64,000 nucleotides of DNA, from positions 1-64,000 of the forward strand of contig NZ_RJAC01000028.1 in the NCBI RefSeq assembly GCF_003999975.1, in the 5' to 3' direction. How positions within the stretch are numbered: the stretch's first letter is position 1; each line of letters opens with the position of its first letter. Below, piece after piece: positions 43,147 through 51,443 of this stretch. Source of the stretch: Actinoplanes solisilvae. Its GTDB lineage: Bacteria > Actinomycetota > Actinomycetes > Mycobacteriales > Micromonosporaceae. Position numbers and translations under genes: made by a program. Below the pieces are notes generated by a model. It was not told the DNA's origin. It saw only the letters and a list, made by a program, of their open reading frames with translations, and did no database searches.

Positions 43147-44632
43147 CGACGAGCAGGGTGCACGTGTCGTCGTCAGGGCTGGGCTGGTTGAGCCCGGCGA
43201 CCAGCGCGCCCTTCGAGCCGGGCGTGGCCGAGGCCGCCGCCAGCAGGTCGACAACCCCCGGCAGCAGGGGCGGGCCGCCGCGCCGCTCGACCAGCCCGTC
43301 GGTGTAGAGCAGCAGCAGATCGCCGGGGGCCAGGCGAGGACGGCAGATCTCGTACGTCGTGTCGTCGTCGGCGCCGAGCAGCAGCCCCTCGGGCAGGTCG
43401 AGGGGAGCGGCCCGGCCGTCGCGGGCGAGCAGCGGCGCGGGATGACCGGCGCGCCCCCAGACCAGTTCGCGCGACTCGGGGTCGTACACGCTCAGGACCG
43501 CCGTGCCGGTGAGCCGCAACTGCCCGCAGAGCCGGTTGAGGTGGCCGAGCAGCGTCGCGGGGTCGTGCACGCCGATCGACAGCCACGCGATCAGGGCGAA
43601 GCGCAGGTGGGCCATGCCGTTCGCCGCGCCCAGCCCGTGACCGGCCACGTCGCCGACCGCGAGCACCACCCGGCCGTCGGCCAGGCGCTCGGCGTGGTAC
43701 CAGTCGCCGCCGACCTGGACCGTGTTCTCGGCGGGCAGGTAGTTGACCAGCACTCGCAGTCCGGGCAGGGGCAGCGGCTCGCGCGGCACCGGCTGGATCA
43801 TGTGTTGCAGCTGGGCGGCCAGACGGTGCTCGGCGAGGGCGGTCATCTCGCGGCTGCGCAGCTGGTCGCGCAGGCGGTCGATGGCCGTACGGGAGTCTTG
43901 AAGGGCCGTGACGTCCTGCACCACGGCGTTGATCTTCAGCGGGTTGCCGGTGGCGTCGCTGACCACATCGGAGAGGACCCGCAGGAACTTCACCGTCGAG
44001 CCGACCCGGAAGCGGACCGTCACGTCGGAGGCGGCGCCGCTGTCGAGCGTCTGCCAGGCCGTCTCGCTCAGGCCGCGGTCTTCGGTCAGCATCGCGGCGG
44101 CCTGCTGGGTGCGGCTCAGCGGGCCGAGCGCCGGGTCGCGTTCGAAGATCCGGTACATGCCGGGCGACCATTCGGTCTCGCCGGTGGCCAGATCGTATTC
44201 CGACCAGCCGAGGCTGCCGAGCAGCTCGGTCTTCTGCATGCGGCGGCGGTCCTCGTCGAGACGCTGCCACCAGACGAGCAGTCCGCCCAGTACCCGATGG
44301 ACGGTCACATCGAAGAGTGAATGTGCGACGACGCCGGCCTGCTTCTCCTCATACCGGAAGTCGCGCAGCTCGGCGGCCTCGCCGTCGGCCAGAACGCGCA
44401 GGTAGAGCTGCCAGAGCGGGCCGCCGACGACGCTCGGGTAGAGCTCGCTGAGCACCTCGTCGATGCGGCTCGTGCCGCGGCGGTAGATGTCGTTGCCGCG
44501 CCCGCTCGTGGCCCCGATGCGAAAGTCGGTCACGACGCCGTTGTCGCTGGTCACGGGCAGCAACCAGGAGCAGCCCGCCGGGATCACCGCGAGCATTTCT
44601 CGTACGACGTGGGCCACGTCGTCGTCGGCCAT
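43130..44632 (-). CDS. PAS-SpoIIE/PP2C phosphatase
   Basis: 500 residues. A PAS-like domain around residues 140-250 ('LGSLGWSEYDLATGETEWSP') precedes a SpoIIE-type PP2C domain: 'YLPAENTVQVGGDWYHAE', 'LAVGDVAGHGLGAANGMAHL', 'LLLYTDGLVERR' and 'DDDTCTLLVEV', with the metal-binding Asp residues in place. It probably dephosphorylates the STAS protein convergent with it, in response to a signal sensed by the N-terminal half. Confidence 0.93.
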   Translation of the reverse strand: MADDDVAHVVREMLAVIPAGCSWLLPVTSDNGVVTDFRIGATSGRGNDIYRRGTSRIDEVLSELYPSVVGGPLWQLYLRVLADGEAAELRDFRYEEKQAGVVAHSLFDVTVHRVLGGLLVWWQRLDEDRRRMQKTELLGSLGWSEYDLATGETEWSPGMYRIFERDPALGPLSRTQQAAAMLTEDRGLSETAWQTLDSGAASDVTVRFRVGSTVKFLRVLSDVVSDATGNPLKINAVVQDVTALQDSRTAIDRLRDQLRSREMTALAEHRLAAQLQHMIQPVPREPLPLPGLRVLVNYLPAENTVQVGGDWYHAERLADGRVVLAVGDVAGHGLGAANGMAHLRFALIAWLSIGVHDPATLLGHLNRLCGQLRLTGTAVLSVYDPESRELVWGRAGHPAPLLARDGRAAPLDLPEGLLLGADDDTTYEICRPRLAPGDLLLLYTDGLVERRGGPPLLPGVVDLLAAASATPGSKGALVAGLNQPSPDDDTCTLLVEVARP

Positions 44633-44783
44633 GCGCCCAGCCTAGTGGTGGCCGGGTGGCGGGCCCGGCAGACGCACCACGGGCTCTCGCTTCCGGCCTG
44701 CTCAGCTTGGTAGCATCCCGCGATCACGCCAGCCCCGTGCGAGTGGGCGCGACCCGGGCTCGCAACAACGGAGGTCTATTCCA

Positions 44784-45605
44784 GTGTCGTCCGACAACCG
44801 CATGAAGGATCGTGTCAAAGTGCTGCTCAATGGGACCTCGGCGGACAGCCAGACCTCTGAACACGCCCTCGTCGCGCCGCCGCAGCAGGCCCAGGCGCAG
44901 AACGGCCAGCCGGCCGCCGCCCAGCCCGGGCAGCCTGCCGCCCAGCCGGGACAGCCGGGCGCCCACCCCAACCAGGCCCTGCAGGTGCTGACCCTCGCGC
45001 AGCGCACCGCCGAGGAACACGTCGCCCGGGCCCACCACCAGGCCGACAAGATCCGTACGGACGCGCTCGCCGCCGCCGAGCAGGTCGCCCGCGACGCCCA
45101 GGTGCACGCCCACAACGTGCGCCGCGAGGCCGAGAAGATCATGGCCGATGCCCGCGCCGCCGCCGAGCAGATCGCCCGCGACTCGCACGCCCGCACCGAG
45201 GAGGCGCGGCGCAACGCCGAGAAGATCGTCAACGACGCCCGCCAGACGTCCGAGCAGATCGGCATCGACGCCCAGGCGAACGCCGACCACCTCAACCTGC
45301 AGGCCCGCCAGCGCTACGACGACGTGGTCGGCAGTCTCGGCAACAAGCGCGAGGCGCTGCAGCAGCAGATCGAGGCGCTCGAGCACTTCGACCGCGAATA
45401 CCGCTCCCGCCTCACCAGCTTCATGCAGGGCCAGCTGCGCGCCCTCTGGGTCGACCGGCCGCAGGTCGCCGGCGAGCTGGACGAGCCTGAGGTCCCCACC
45501 GGCCCCCGCCACGGCGCCGACGAGGTCGAGGACGCCGTCCCGGCCCAGCGGCACAGCGAGGAGGACGAGGTCGAGGACGAGCAGGAGGAGCGCGCCGAGC
45601 GCTGA
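44784..45605 (+). CDS. DivIVA-like coiled-coil protein
   Basis: 273 residues from GTG 44784 after a GGAGG site. A Gln/Ala/Pro-rich N-terminal region ('QPGQPAAQPGQPG') leads to a long coiled coil (about 70-210) of heptad-like 'AxxxAEQIARDxxxxxEEARxxAEKI' repeats, then a strongly acidic tail. It resembles DivIVA/FilP-type cytoskeletal proteins that organise polar growth and division in actinomycetes. The usual N-terminal DivIVA membrane-binding motif is not seen. Confidence 0.82.
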   Translation: MSSDNRMKDRVKVLLNGTSADSQTSEHALVAPPQQAQAQNGQPAAAQPGQPAAQPGQPGAHPNQALQVLTLAQRTAEEHVARAHHQADKIRTDALAAAEQVARDAQVHAHNVRREAEKIMADARAAAEQIARDSHARTEEARRNAEKIVNDARQTSEQIGIDAQANADHLNLQARQRYDDVVGSLGNKREALQQQIEALEHFDREYRSRLTSFMQGQLRALWVDRPQVAGELDEPEVPTGPRHGADEVEDAVPAQRHSEEDEVEDEQEERAER

Positions 45606-45716
45606 TCCGACACGTCAACTTCCGGCACGTTCGGTTATGGACTGACGGACGTCAGAGTTTTACCGTCGGTGATGCGCGGCTTCGCCCGGGGCCGCGCTCC
45701 CGACGGGAGTCGTCGT

Positions 45717-47216
45717 ATGGACGAGTTCGTGGGACGCCATGCCTTCGAGGGACGCCGCGCCTTCACGGGAGGCCACGCCTTCGTGGGACGACACGTCGAG
45801 CTGCGCGAGCTGCTCGGCGCGGCCCGCCGTCCCGGGCTCGTCGTGCACGGGATCGGCGGCATCGGCAAGAGCCGGCTGGTGGCCGAGCTGCTGCGCCGCC
45901 TCGAGCGGGAGCACCCCGGCGGGCTGACCGTACGGGTTCCCGGCACGGCGACCGCGGCCGAGGTGGTGATCGCTCTCGGTGAACCCCGCCCGATCACCGA
46001 ACCGATCATGCTGGTCGTCGACGACCTGGCCACAGTGCTGCGGGCCGGGGCAGCCGGGCGGGCCGAACCGGTCGACGCCGGCCTGGCCGGGTTCCTCACC
46101 GCCTGGACCCGCGAGCCCGGCCCCCGCCGCCTGGTCGTCACCAGCCGCTACCCGTTCGCGCTGCCCGGCAATGCCCACCGGCGCCTCGCCGAACTGCACC
46201 TGGGCCCGCTCGCCAAGGCGGAGGCCCACGAGCTGATGGCCACGCTGGCCGGACTGTCCACGCTGACCGGTGACCAGCAGGCCCGCGCGTGGGCGTTCTG
46301 CGGCGGCCACCCGCGTGCGCTGGAAGACCTCGACACGCTGCTCCGCCTGGGCGGCCCCGACTTCACCGACCTGGCCGAACGCGTCGAACGCCTGCTCGCC
46401 GACAACGGCGTCCACGACCCGGGCCGCTGGGCCGCGATCCTCGACGTGGCCGACCCCGAGGAGACGATCGCCGGCCGAGCCCTCGCCGAGGTCGTCACCA
46501 CGGTCGTCGACGATCTGCTGGTGCAGGATCTGCTCGAAGTGCGATATCTGGCCTACCGGGCAGGCGACACCGCCCACCGCCTCGGCGACGACGACGAGGC
46601 CGCCCGCCACCACCACCGTGCCCTGGCCATCGACGAACGCCTGGGCCGCCGCGCGGGCCTGGCCGGCTGGCAGCGCCTGGGCCTGCTGGGCGACACCGGC
46701 GAGGCGGGCGGCGTGAGCGGTTCGGGCGGCGTTGGTGGCTCGGGTGGCTTGGGCGCCCCGGGAGGCCTGGATGGCTCGGGCGGCGCGGGGGGCTCAGGCG
46801 GCGCCGGTGGTTCGGGCGGTCCCGGTTTGGGTGGCTCGGTTCCGGGTGGCGACGGTGGTTTCGGCGGCGACCCGGCCGAGGTCGAGCGCCACCTGCGCCA
46901 GACCCTGGCCGTCGACGCCGAGCTGGGCAACCGCGCCGGCATGGCCTCGGGCCTGCACCGGCTGGGCCTGGTCTGCACCCTGACCGGCCGCCTCTCCGCC
47001 GCCGTAGCCCTGCACTGCCGGGCCCTGGCCACCGAGCTGGCCCTGAACTCCCCGGACGCCCCACTGGAACTGGCCGACCTGAGCCGCCTGCGAGCCGCGC
47101 TGGGCGACGCCGCCTTCCGGCGAGCCGCGGCCGAGGTCCTCCCCGCCGAGTCGATGAACGGCCTGGCCCGCATGCTCGACAACTTCCTCGTCTCCACCGA
47201 GAACCGCTACAACTGA
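45717..47216 (+). CDS. P-loop NTPase with TPR-like repeats and a Gly-rich linker
   Basis: 499 residues from ATG 45717 after GGGAG (ATG 45672 is in frame upstream). An AAA/NB-ARC-type ATPase has 'GIGGIGKSRLVAELLRRL' and 'IMLVVDDLATVL'. TPR-like helices follow ('HHHRALAIDERLGRRAGL'), then a ~55-residue Gly/Ser linker and more TPR helices. It resembles the ATPase/TPR half of AfsR-type regulators without a DNA-binding domain, and signalling NTPases in general. The N-terminus contains an 18-bp DNA repeat that triplicates 'GRHAF'. Confidence 0.8.
   Translation: MDEFVGRHAFEGRRAFTGGHAFVGRHVELRELLGAARRPGLVVHGIGGIGKSRLVAELLRRLEREHPGGLTVRVPGTATAAEVVIALGEPRPITEPIMLVVDDLATVLRAGAAGRAEPVDAGLAGFLTAWTREPGPRRLVVTSRYPFALPGNAHRRLAELHLGPLAKAEAHELMATLAGLSTLTGDQQARAWAFCGGHPRALEDLDTLLRLGGPDFTDLAERVERLLADNGVHDPGRWAAILDVADPEETIAGRALAEVVTTVVDDLLVQDLLEVRYLAYRAGDTAHRLGDDDEAARHHHRALAIDERLGRRAGLAGWQRLGLLGDTGEAGGVSGSGGVGGSGGLGAPGGLDGSGGAGGSGGAGGSGGPGLGGSVPGGDGGFGGDPAEVERHLRQTLAVDAELGNRAGMASGLHRLGLVCTLTGRLSAAVALHCRALATELALNSPDAPLELADLSRLRAALGDAAFRRAAAEVLPAESMNGLARMLDNFLVSTENRYN
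45731..45784 (+). repeat. Three 18-bp repeats at the start of the NTPase gene
   Basis: gggacgccatgccttcga and two diverged copies run head to tail and encode 'VGRHAFEGRRAFTGGHAFVG'. The usual family start is one 'FVGR' motif before the ATPase, so this is a local expansion. Confidence 0.8.
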
Positions 47217-47354
47217 GCGCCCGGGGTCCTTTCAGGGCAGACGTCGAGACACCTCCGGTCCGGCACTCGTGCGCGTTTGGGGGATGCCGCTATACAGGTT
47301 CCCGCGGTGGGCTTACCTCACGGTGTTCGCACGTTCCGGCGAAGAGGTGGCGGC

Positions 47355-47765
47355 ATGGATCCAGAGGTGACGGCCCTCGCGGCGGCCGTGGTGCCCTATG
47401 TGTCGGCGGCGGCCGGCGCCTACGGATCAGCGGTCGTGCAGCGGGTGCAAGACTCGGCGGCCGACGCGACCATGGGGCTGGGCGGCAGGCTGTTGCGCCG
47501 CCTGCTGGGCCGCGAGGAATCCGCGGCGGCCGTCGCCGACGCGGCGGTCGACCTGGCCGAAGACCCGGCCGACGAGGATCGGGTAGCGGCGATGCGCTTG
47601 CAGATCCGCAAGGCCCTGGCCGCCGACCCTGCGCTCATGGTCGAGATCCGGGAGCTGCTCGCAGCCGAGGGCGTGTCGGTGACGGCGTCGGGCGAGCGCG
47701 CGATCGCCGCCCAGACCATCAGTGGGGTGGCGGTGACCGGCGACAACGCTCACATCACCCGATGA
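47355..47765 (+). CDS. Small helical protein with a C-terminal 'VTGDNAHI' motif
   Basis: 136 residues from ATG 47355 after AGAGGTGG. A hydrophobic N-terminal helix ('ALAAAVVPYVSAAAGAYGSA') and further helices precede the tail 'GERAIAAQTISGVAVTGDN'. Similar tails occur in short actinobacterial proteins encoded next to TPR- or NTPase-type signalling proteins; I know no assigned function. It sits between the P-loop NTPase and a decayed TPR fragment. Confidence 0.75.
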   Translation: MDPEVTALAAAVVPYVSAAAGAYGSAVVQRVQDSAADATMGLGGRLLRRLLGREESAAAVADAAVDLAEDPADEDRVAAMRLQIRKALAADPALMVEIRELLAAEGVSVTASGERAIAAQTISGVAVTGDNAHITR

Positions 47766-47816
47766 CCGCGTCAACCGGGCGCAGCGAAGATCCGGCCCGC
47801 CGGCATCGCGCGGCGG

Positions 47817-48021
47817 CTGAGTAGTGTCGGCTACACGCTCTGGCGGTTGGGTCGCTACGCGGAGGCGCTGCCGCTCGAAAGACGTGCGTTGGCGATCACC
47901 GAGGCGGCGTTGCCGGAGGGCCGTCCGGACATCGCGCTGCGCCTGGACAATTTGGCGGCCACGCTACGAGGTCTGGGACAATCCGCGGAGGCATGAGGAG
48001 GCGTTGCCGTTGCGGGAATGA
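47817..48021 (+). pseudogene. Decayed TPR-repeat gene fragment
   Basis: The + strand from 47817 reads typical tetratricopeptide repeats ('LWRLGRYAEALPLERRALAI', 'LRLDNLAATLRGLGQSAEA') but has no start and meets TGA at 47994. The expected continuation 'EALPLRE' resumes from 47998 in another frame and stops at 48019. The break looks like a 10-bp insertion (atgaggaggc) duplicating part of the neighbouring ggaggc. It is the remnant of a larger NTPase/TPR protein, probably linked to the small protein upstream. Confidence 0.8.
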
Positions 48022-48056
48022 GCCTCGGAGATTCGCACAGCGAATGCCTCGCAGAC

Positions 48057-49982
48057 CTAGTCAAGGCTTTGCTGGATCGCGGTGAGCAGCTGGTTCTTGC
48101 TGAACGGCTTCTCCAGCAGGGTGACCCCGGGCGCGAGTGTCCCCTGTGAAGCGAGCACCGGCCGGGCATAGCCCGACATGAACAGGACCTTGGCGCCGGG
48201 TCGCAGCTCGGCGAAGCGGTCGGCCAGGTCGCGGCCGAGCATGTGGGGCATTACCACGTCGGTGAGCAGTACGTCGATCGGGCCGGCGTGGGCCTCGGCC
48301 AGTTCGAGGGCGGTCGGGCCGTCCTCGGCGATCAGGGCCTGGTGGCCGGCGCCCAGCAGGATGCGGTGCAGGACGCCGCGCAGGGCCGGTTCGTCCTCGA
48401 CGGCCAGGACCGTCACGCGGCGGACGTCGCCGGGGGCGGTTTCGGTGGCCCGTTCGATCGCGGCGGGGGCGGCGTCGGTGGCGGGCAGCAGGATCGTGAA
48501 CGTGGTGCCCAGGCCCTGTTCGGAATAGATGTGCAGGTCGCCGCCGGCCGCCGTGACGATGCCGTAGACGGTGGCCAGTCCCAGGCCGGTGCCCTGCCCG
48601 GCGGGCTTGGTCGTGTAGAACGGCTCGAACGCCCGCTCGATCACCTCGGGCGGCATGCCGGTGCCGGTGTCGCTGACCCGCAGCCGCACGTAGCGGCCGG
48701 TGCGCAGGTGCGGGCGGCCCGCGGCGTAGTCGTCGTCGACGTCGATCATCTCGGTCTCGATCGACAGGCCGCCGCCGCCGGGCATCGCGTCGCGGGCGTT
48801 CACCGCGAGGTTGACCAGCACCTGGTCGAGCTGGCCGGGGTCGGCGGTCACCGAGGGCAGTTCGGGGCCCAGCCGCACGGTGAGCGTGATGTGCTCGCCG
48901 ATCGAGCGGCGCAGCATCTGCTCGATGTCGGTGACCGCGTCGTTGAGGTTCAACGGCCTCGGGCGTACGACCTCCCGGCGGGCGAAGGCGAGGAGCTGGT
49001 GGGTGAGGTCGGCGCCGCGCTGGGCGGCCTTGGTGATCTGCGTGGCGTCGCCGGCGACCTCGGTCAGGCCCGCGTCGGCGGCCGACTCCTCGATGAACGT
49101 CGCGTAATTGGCGATCACCGCGATGAGGTTGTTGAAGTCGTGGGCCACGCCGCCGGCCAGCTGGCCCAGGCCTTCGAGCCGCTGGGTGCGCTGCAGCTGG
49201 GCCTCCATCCGGGCGCGTTCCGCCTCGGCCCGCAGTTGTCGCAGACCTTCCTGGGCCCGTACGCGTTCGGTGATGTCCCTGATGACCGCGCAGCGCAGCC
49301 GGCCCTCATCCGTCGGCAGGATGCTCACCGACACCTCGACCGGGACCGTACGGCCGTCGCGGCGGTGGGCCAGCGTCGGTGACTCCTCGGGGTCGAGCTC
49401 GCGCACGACCGGCGCCGGGGTCTCGGCGAGCCCGTCGGAGAGCAGGTCGGTGATCGGGCGGCCGATCAGACCGAGGCGGGTCTCGCCGAAGAGCTGCTCG
49501 GCCTCGGTGTTGGCCAGCACCACGACGTCGTCGTCGCCGACGCCGACGAAGGCGTCCGGGGCGGCTTCGAGCAGGGCCTGCAGGCTCGACTCGAGCCGTT
49601 CGCGGTGACCGACCGCGCGGGCGATCACGGTGACGCCGAGCAGCCGTTCGCCGTCGTGCAGCGGGGACATGGCGAGGGTGACCAGGATCCAGCGGCCGTC
49701 GCGGTGCCGGCGCTGGGTGCGGAAGCGTTCGAGCCGGGCGCCCGCGGCGAGCAGGGTCAGCATCTCGCGCTGGTCGCCGCGGCGGTCGGGCGGAACCAGC
49801 AGATCGGCCGTACGCCCGACGATCTCGCCGGGCGCCCAGCCGAGCAGCTTCTCGGCGGCCGGGTTCCACGACAGCACGGTGAAGTTGGGGGCGAGCGTGT
49901 AGATGGCGTCGTGCGCGGACCGCACCATGTCTTCCAGCAGGTGTGCGGTCTGATGCCGCGTCGATCCGTACGTTCCGCCCAT
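48057..49982 (-). CDS. Hybrid histidine kinase: PAS-PAS-HisKA-HATPase-receiver
   Basis: 641 residues. Two PAS domains (about 15-130 and 135-250, 'DAIYTLAPNFTVLSWNPAAE', 'DAFVGVGDDDVVVLANTEAE') precede the kinase core with His in 'GGVAHDFNNLIAVI', then 'NLAVNARDAMPGGGGL' and 'GTGLGLATVYGIVTAAGG'. A C-terminal receiver has its acceptor Asp in 'DVLLTDVVMPHM'. No membrane helices. It can pass phosphate through an HPt protein, and one is encoded at 53303-53680. Confidence 0.94.
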   Translation of the reverse strand: MGGTYGSTRHQTAHLLEDMVRSAHDAIYTLAPNFTVLSWNPAAEKLLGWAPGEIVGRTADLLVPPDRRGDQREMLTLLAAGARLERFRTQRRHRDGRWILVTLAMSPLHDGERLLGVTVIARAVGHRERLESSLQALLEAAPDAFVGVGDDDVVVLANTEAEQLFGETRLGLIGRPITDLLSDGLAETPAPVVRELDPEESPTLAHRRDGRTVPVEVSVSILPTDEGRLRCAVIRDITERVRAQEGLRQLRAEAERARMEAQLQRTQRLEGLGQLAGGVAHDFNNLIAVIANYATFIEESAADAGLTEVAGDATQITKAAQRGADLTHQLLAFARREVVRPRPLNLNDAVTDIEQMLRRSIGEHITLTVRLGPELPSVTADPGQLDQVLVNLAVNARDAMPGGGGLSIETEMIDVDDDYAAGRPHLRTGRYVRLRVSDTGTGMPPEVIERAFEPFYTTKPAGQGTGLGLATVYGIVTAAGGDLHIYSEQGLGTTFTILLPATDAAPAAIERATETAPGDVRRVTVLAVEDEPALRGVLHRILLGAGHQALIAEDGPTALELAEAHAGPIDVLLTDVVMPHMLGRDLADRFAELRPGAKVLFMSGYARPVLASQGTLAPGVTLLEKPFSKNQLLTAIQQSLD

Positions 49983-50043
49983 ATCCGGACCATCTTATCG
50001 AGTTCGGTGGGGGTGCCGGGCCGCTTTTGCCTACGCTCGCAGC

Positions 50044-50865
50044 ATGAACGTGCTGGGGGAGCAGGCCGAGGCGCTGCCCGAGGTCGATCCGCAGCGGCCC
50101 AGCGTCGCGCGCATCTACAACTTCCTGCTCGGCGGCCGGCACAACTTCGCGGCCGACCGGCAGGCGGCCGCGGCGGCGCGGTCGGCCATGCCCGAGCTGC
50201 CCGCGATCCTGCGGCTCAACGGGCAGTTCATGGCCGAGGCCGTACGGCTGGCGGTCGAGGCGGGCATCGACCAGTTCCTCGATCTGGGCTGCGGCATTCC
50301 CGGCACGGGTACGGGTTATGACGTGGCCCGCCGCACGCTGCCCGCCGGCCGCATCGTCGGCGTCGACCTCGATCCGGTCGCCGTCGTGCACGGGCGGTTG
50401 CGTACCGCTGACGACCCGGCGGCCGACGTGCTCTTCGCCGATCTGCTGAACGCCGGTGCGGTGCTCGGCTCACCACCCGTACGCGGTCTGCTTGATCTTG
50501 ATCGGCCGGTGGGCCTGTTGTTGGTCTCGGTCGCCCACTTCATCACGGACACCGACCGGCTCGTCGCGGCCCTCGCCGGTTATCGCGCGGCCCTGGCGCC
50601 GGGCAGCCTGCTGGCGCTGACCCACGCCTGTCGCAAGCGGCTCTCGCCCCGGGTCGATCAGGTGCGCCGGGTCTACAACAACACGACCGCCCCGATGGTG
50701 GCCCGCGACGGGGACGAGACGATGCCTCTGTTCGGTGACTGGCCGCTGCTCGAGCCGGGTCTGTGCACGTTCAAGGAGTGGTGTTCGGTGTCCGGGCGGC
50801 GTGGCGAGAGTGACGTCGCCGAGTCCGCGTTCCTCGCCGGGGTGGCTCGTAAGCCGGAACAGTGA
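50044..50865 (+). CDS. S-adenosyl methyltransferase family protein
   Basis: 273 residues of the actinobacterial group opening 'RPSVARIYNFLLGGRHNFAA'. The SAM-binding fold shows 'QFLDLGCGIPGTG' and 'VGVDLDPVAVVHGR'. The family is numerous in Micromonosporaceae and streptomycetes, with unknown substrates. It is divergent from the hybrid kinase (61 bp). Confidence 0.9.
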   Translation: MNVLGEQAEALPEVDPQRPSVARIYNFLLGGRHNFAADRQAAAAARSAMPELPAILRLNGQFMAEAVRLAVEAGIDQFLDLGCGIPGTGTGYDVARRTLPAGRIVGVDLDPVAVVHGRLRTADDPAADVLFADLLNAGAVLGSPPVRGLLDLDRPVGLLLVSVAHFITDTDRLVAALAGYRAALAPGSLLALTHACRKRLSPRVDQVRRVYNNTTAPMVARDGDETMPLFGDWPLLEPGLCTFKEWCSVSGRRGESDVAESAFLAGVARKPEQ

Positions 50866-50932
50866 AATCGGCACATCTCGTACTTTATGGGCGCATGCTG
50901 AGGACAAGTGTCCACGAACCCGCGGAGCGAAG

Positions 50933-51355
50933 ATGCCCGGAGTACTCATCGCCGAGGACGACGAAGACATCGCCCTGATCCTGACGAGGCTGCTCAAGCG
51001 CGCCGGGTACACGGTGCAGCACGCGCCCGACGGGCAACGGGCGTTCGAGCTCGCGGTGGCCGGCCGGCCCGACGTGGTGCTGACCGACCTGGGGATGCCG
51101 CGGATGGACGGCCTCGAGCTGACCCGGGCGATCCGGGAGCACCCGGAGCTGCGCGACACCCCGATCGTCATGCTCAGCGGCCACCTGCACCCCGGCGACA
51201 ACGGGCCGGTGCGGACGGGGGTCTGCGTGGTGCTGCTCAAGCCCTGCCCCAACGACAAGCTCCGCGAGGTCGTCAACGACCTGGCCGAGCTGGGCGCGCA
51301 CGGCCACTCCGGGGCCGATTCCGGCTGCCCCGCGCGCTGGCCCGTATCCGCATGA
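50933..51355 (+). CDS. Single-domain response regulator
   Basis: 140 residues, essentially one receiver domain: 'MPGVLIAEDDEDIALI', acceptor Asp52 in 'LTDLGMP' and a Lys in 'VLLKPCPND'. There is no output domain. It may be a phosphate shuttle or sink for the kinases on either side, or act by protein contact. A short disordered tail follows. Confidence 0.93.
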   Translation: MPGVLIAEDDEDIALILTRLLKRAGYTVQHAPDGQRAFELAVAGRPDVVLTDLGMPRMDGLELTRAIREHPELRDTPIVMLSGHLHPGDNGPVRTGVCVVLLKPCPNDKLREVVNDLAELGAHGHSGADSGCPARWPVSA

Positions 51356-51443
51356 TTGTCATGAAGCATATAAAGACCGACCTAGGGTATGAATAGCCCA
51401 AGTCCGCGTCCGCGGGCGGTCCGCTCGGGGGATCGGACAACCC

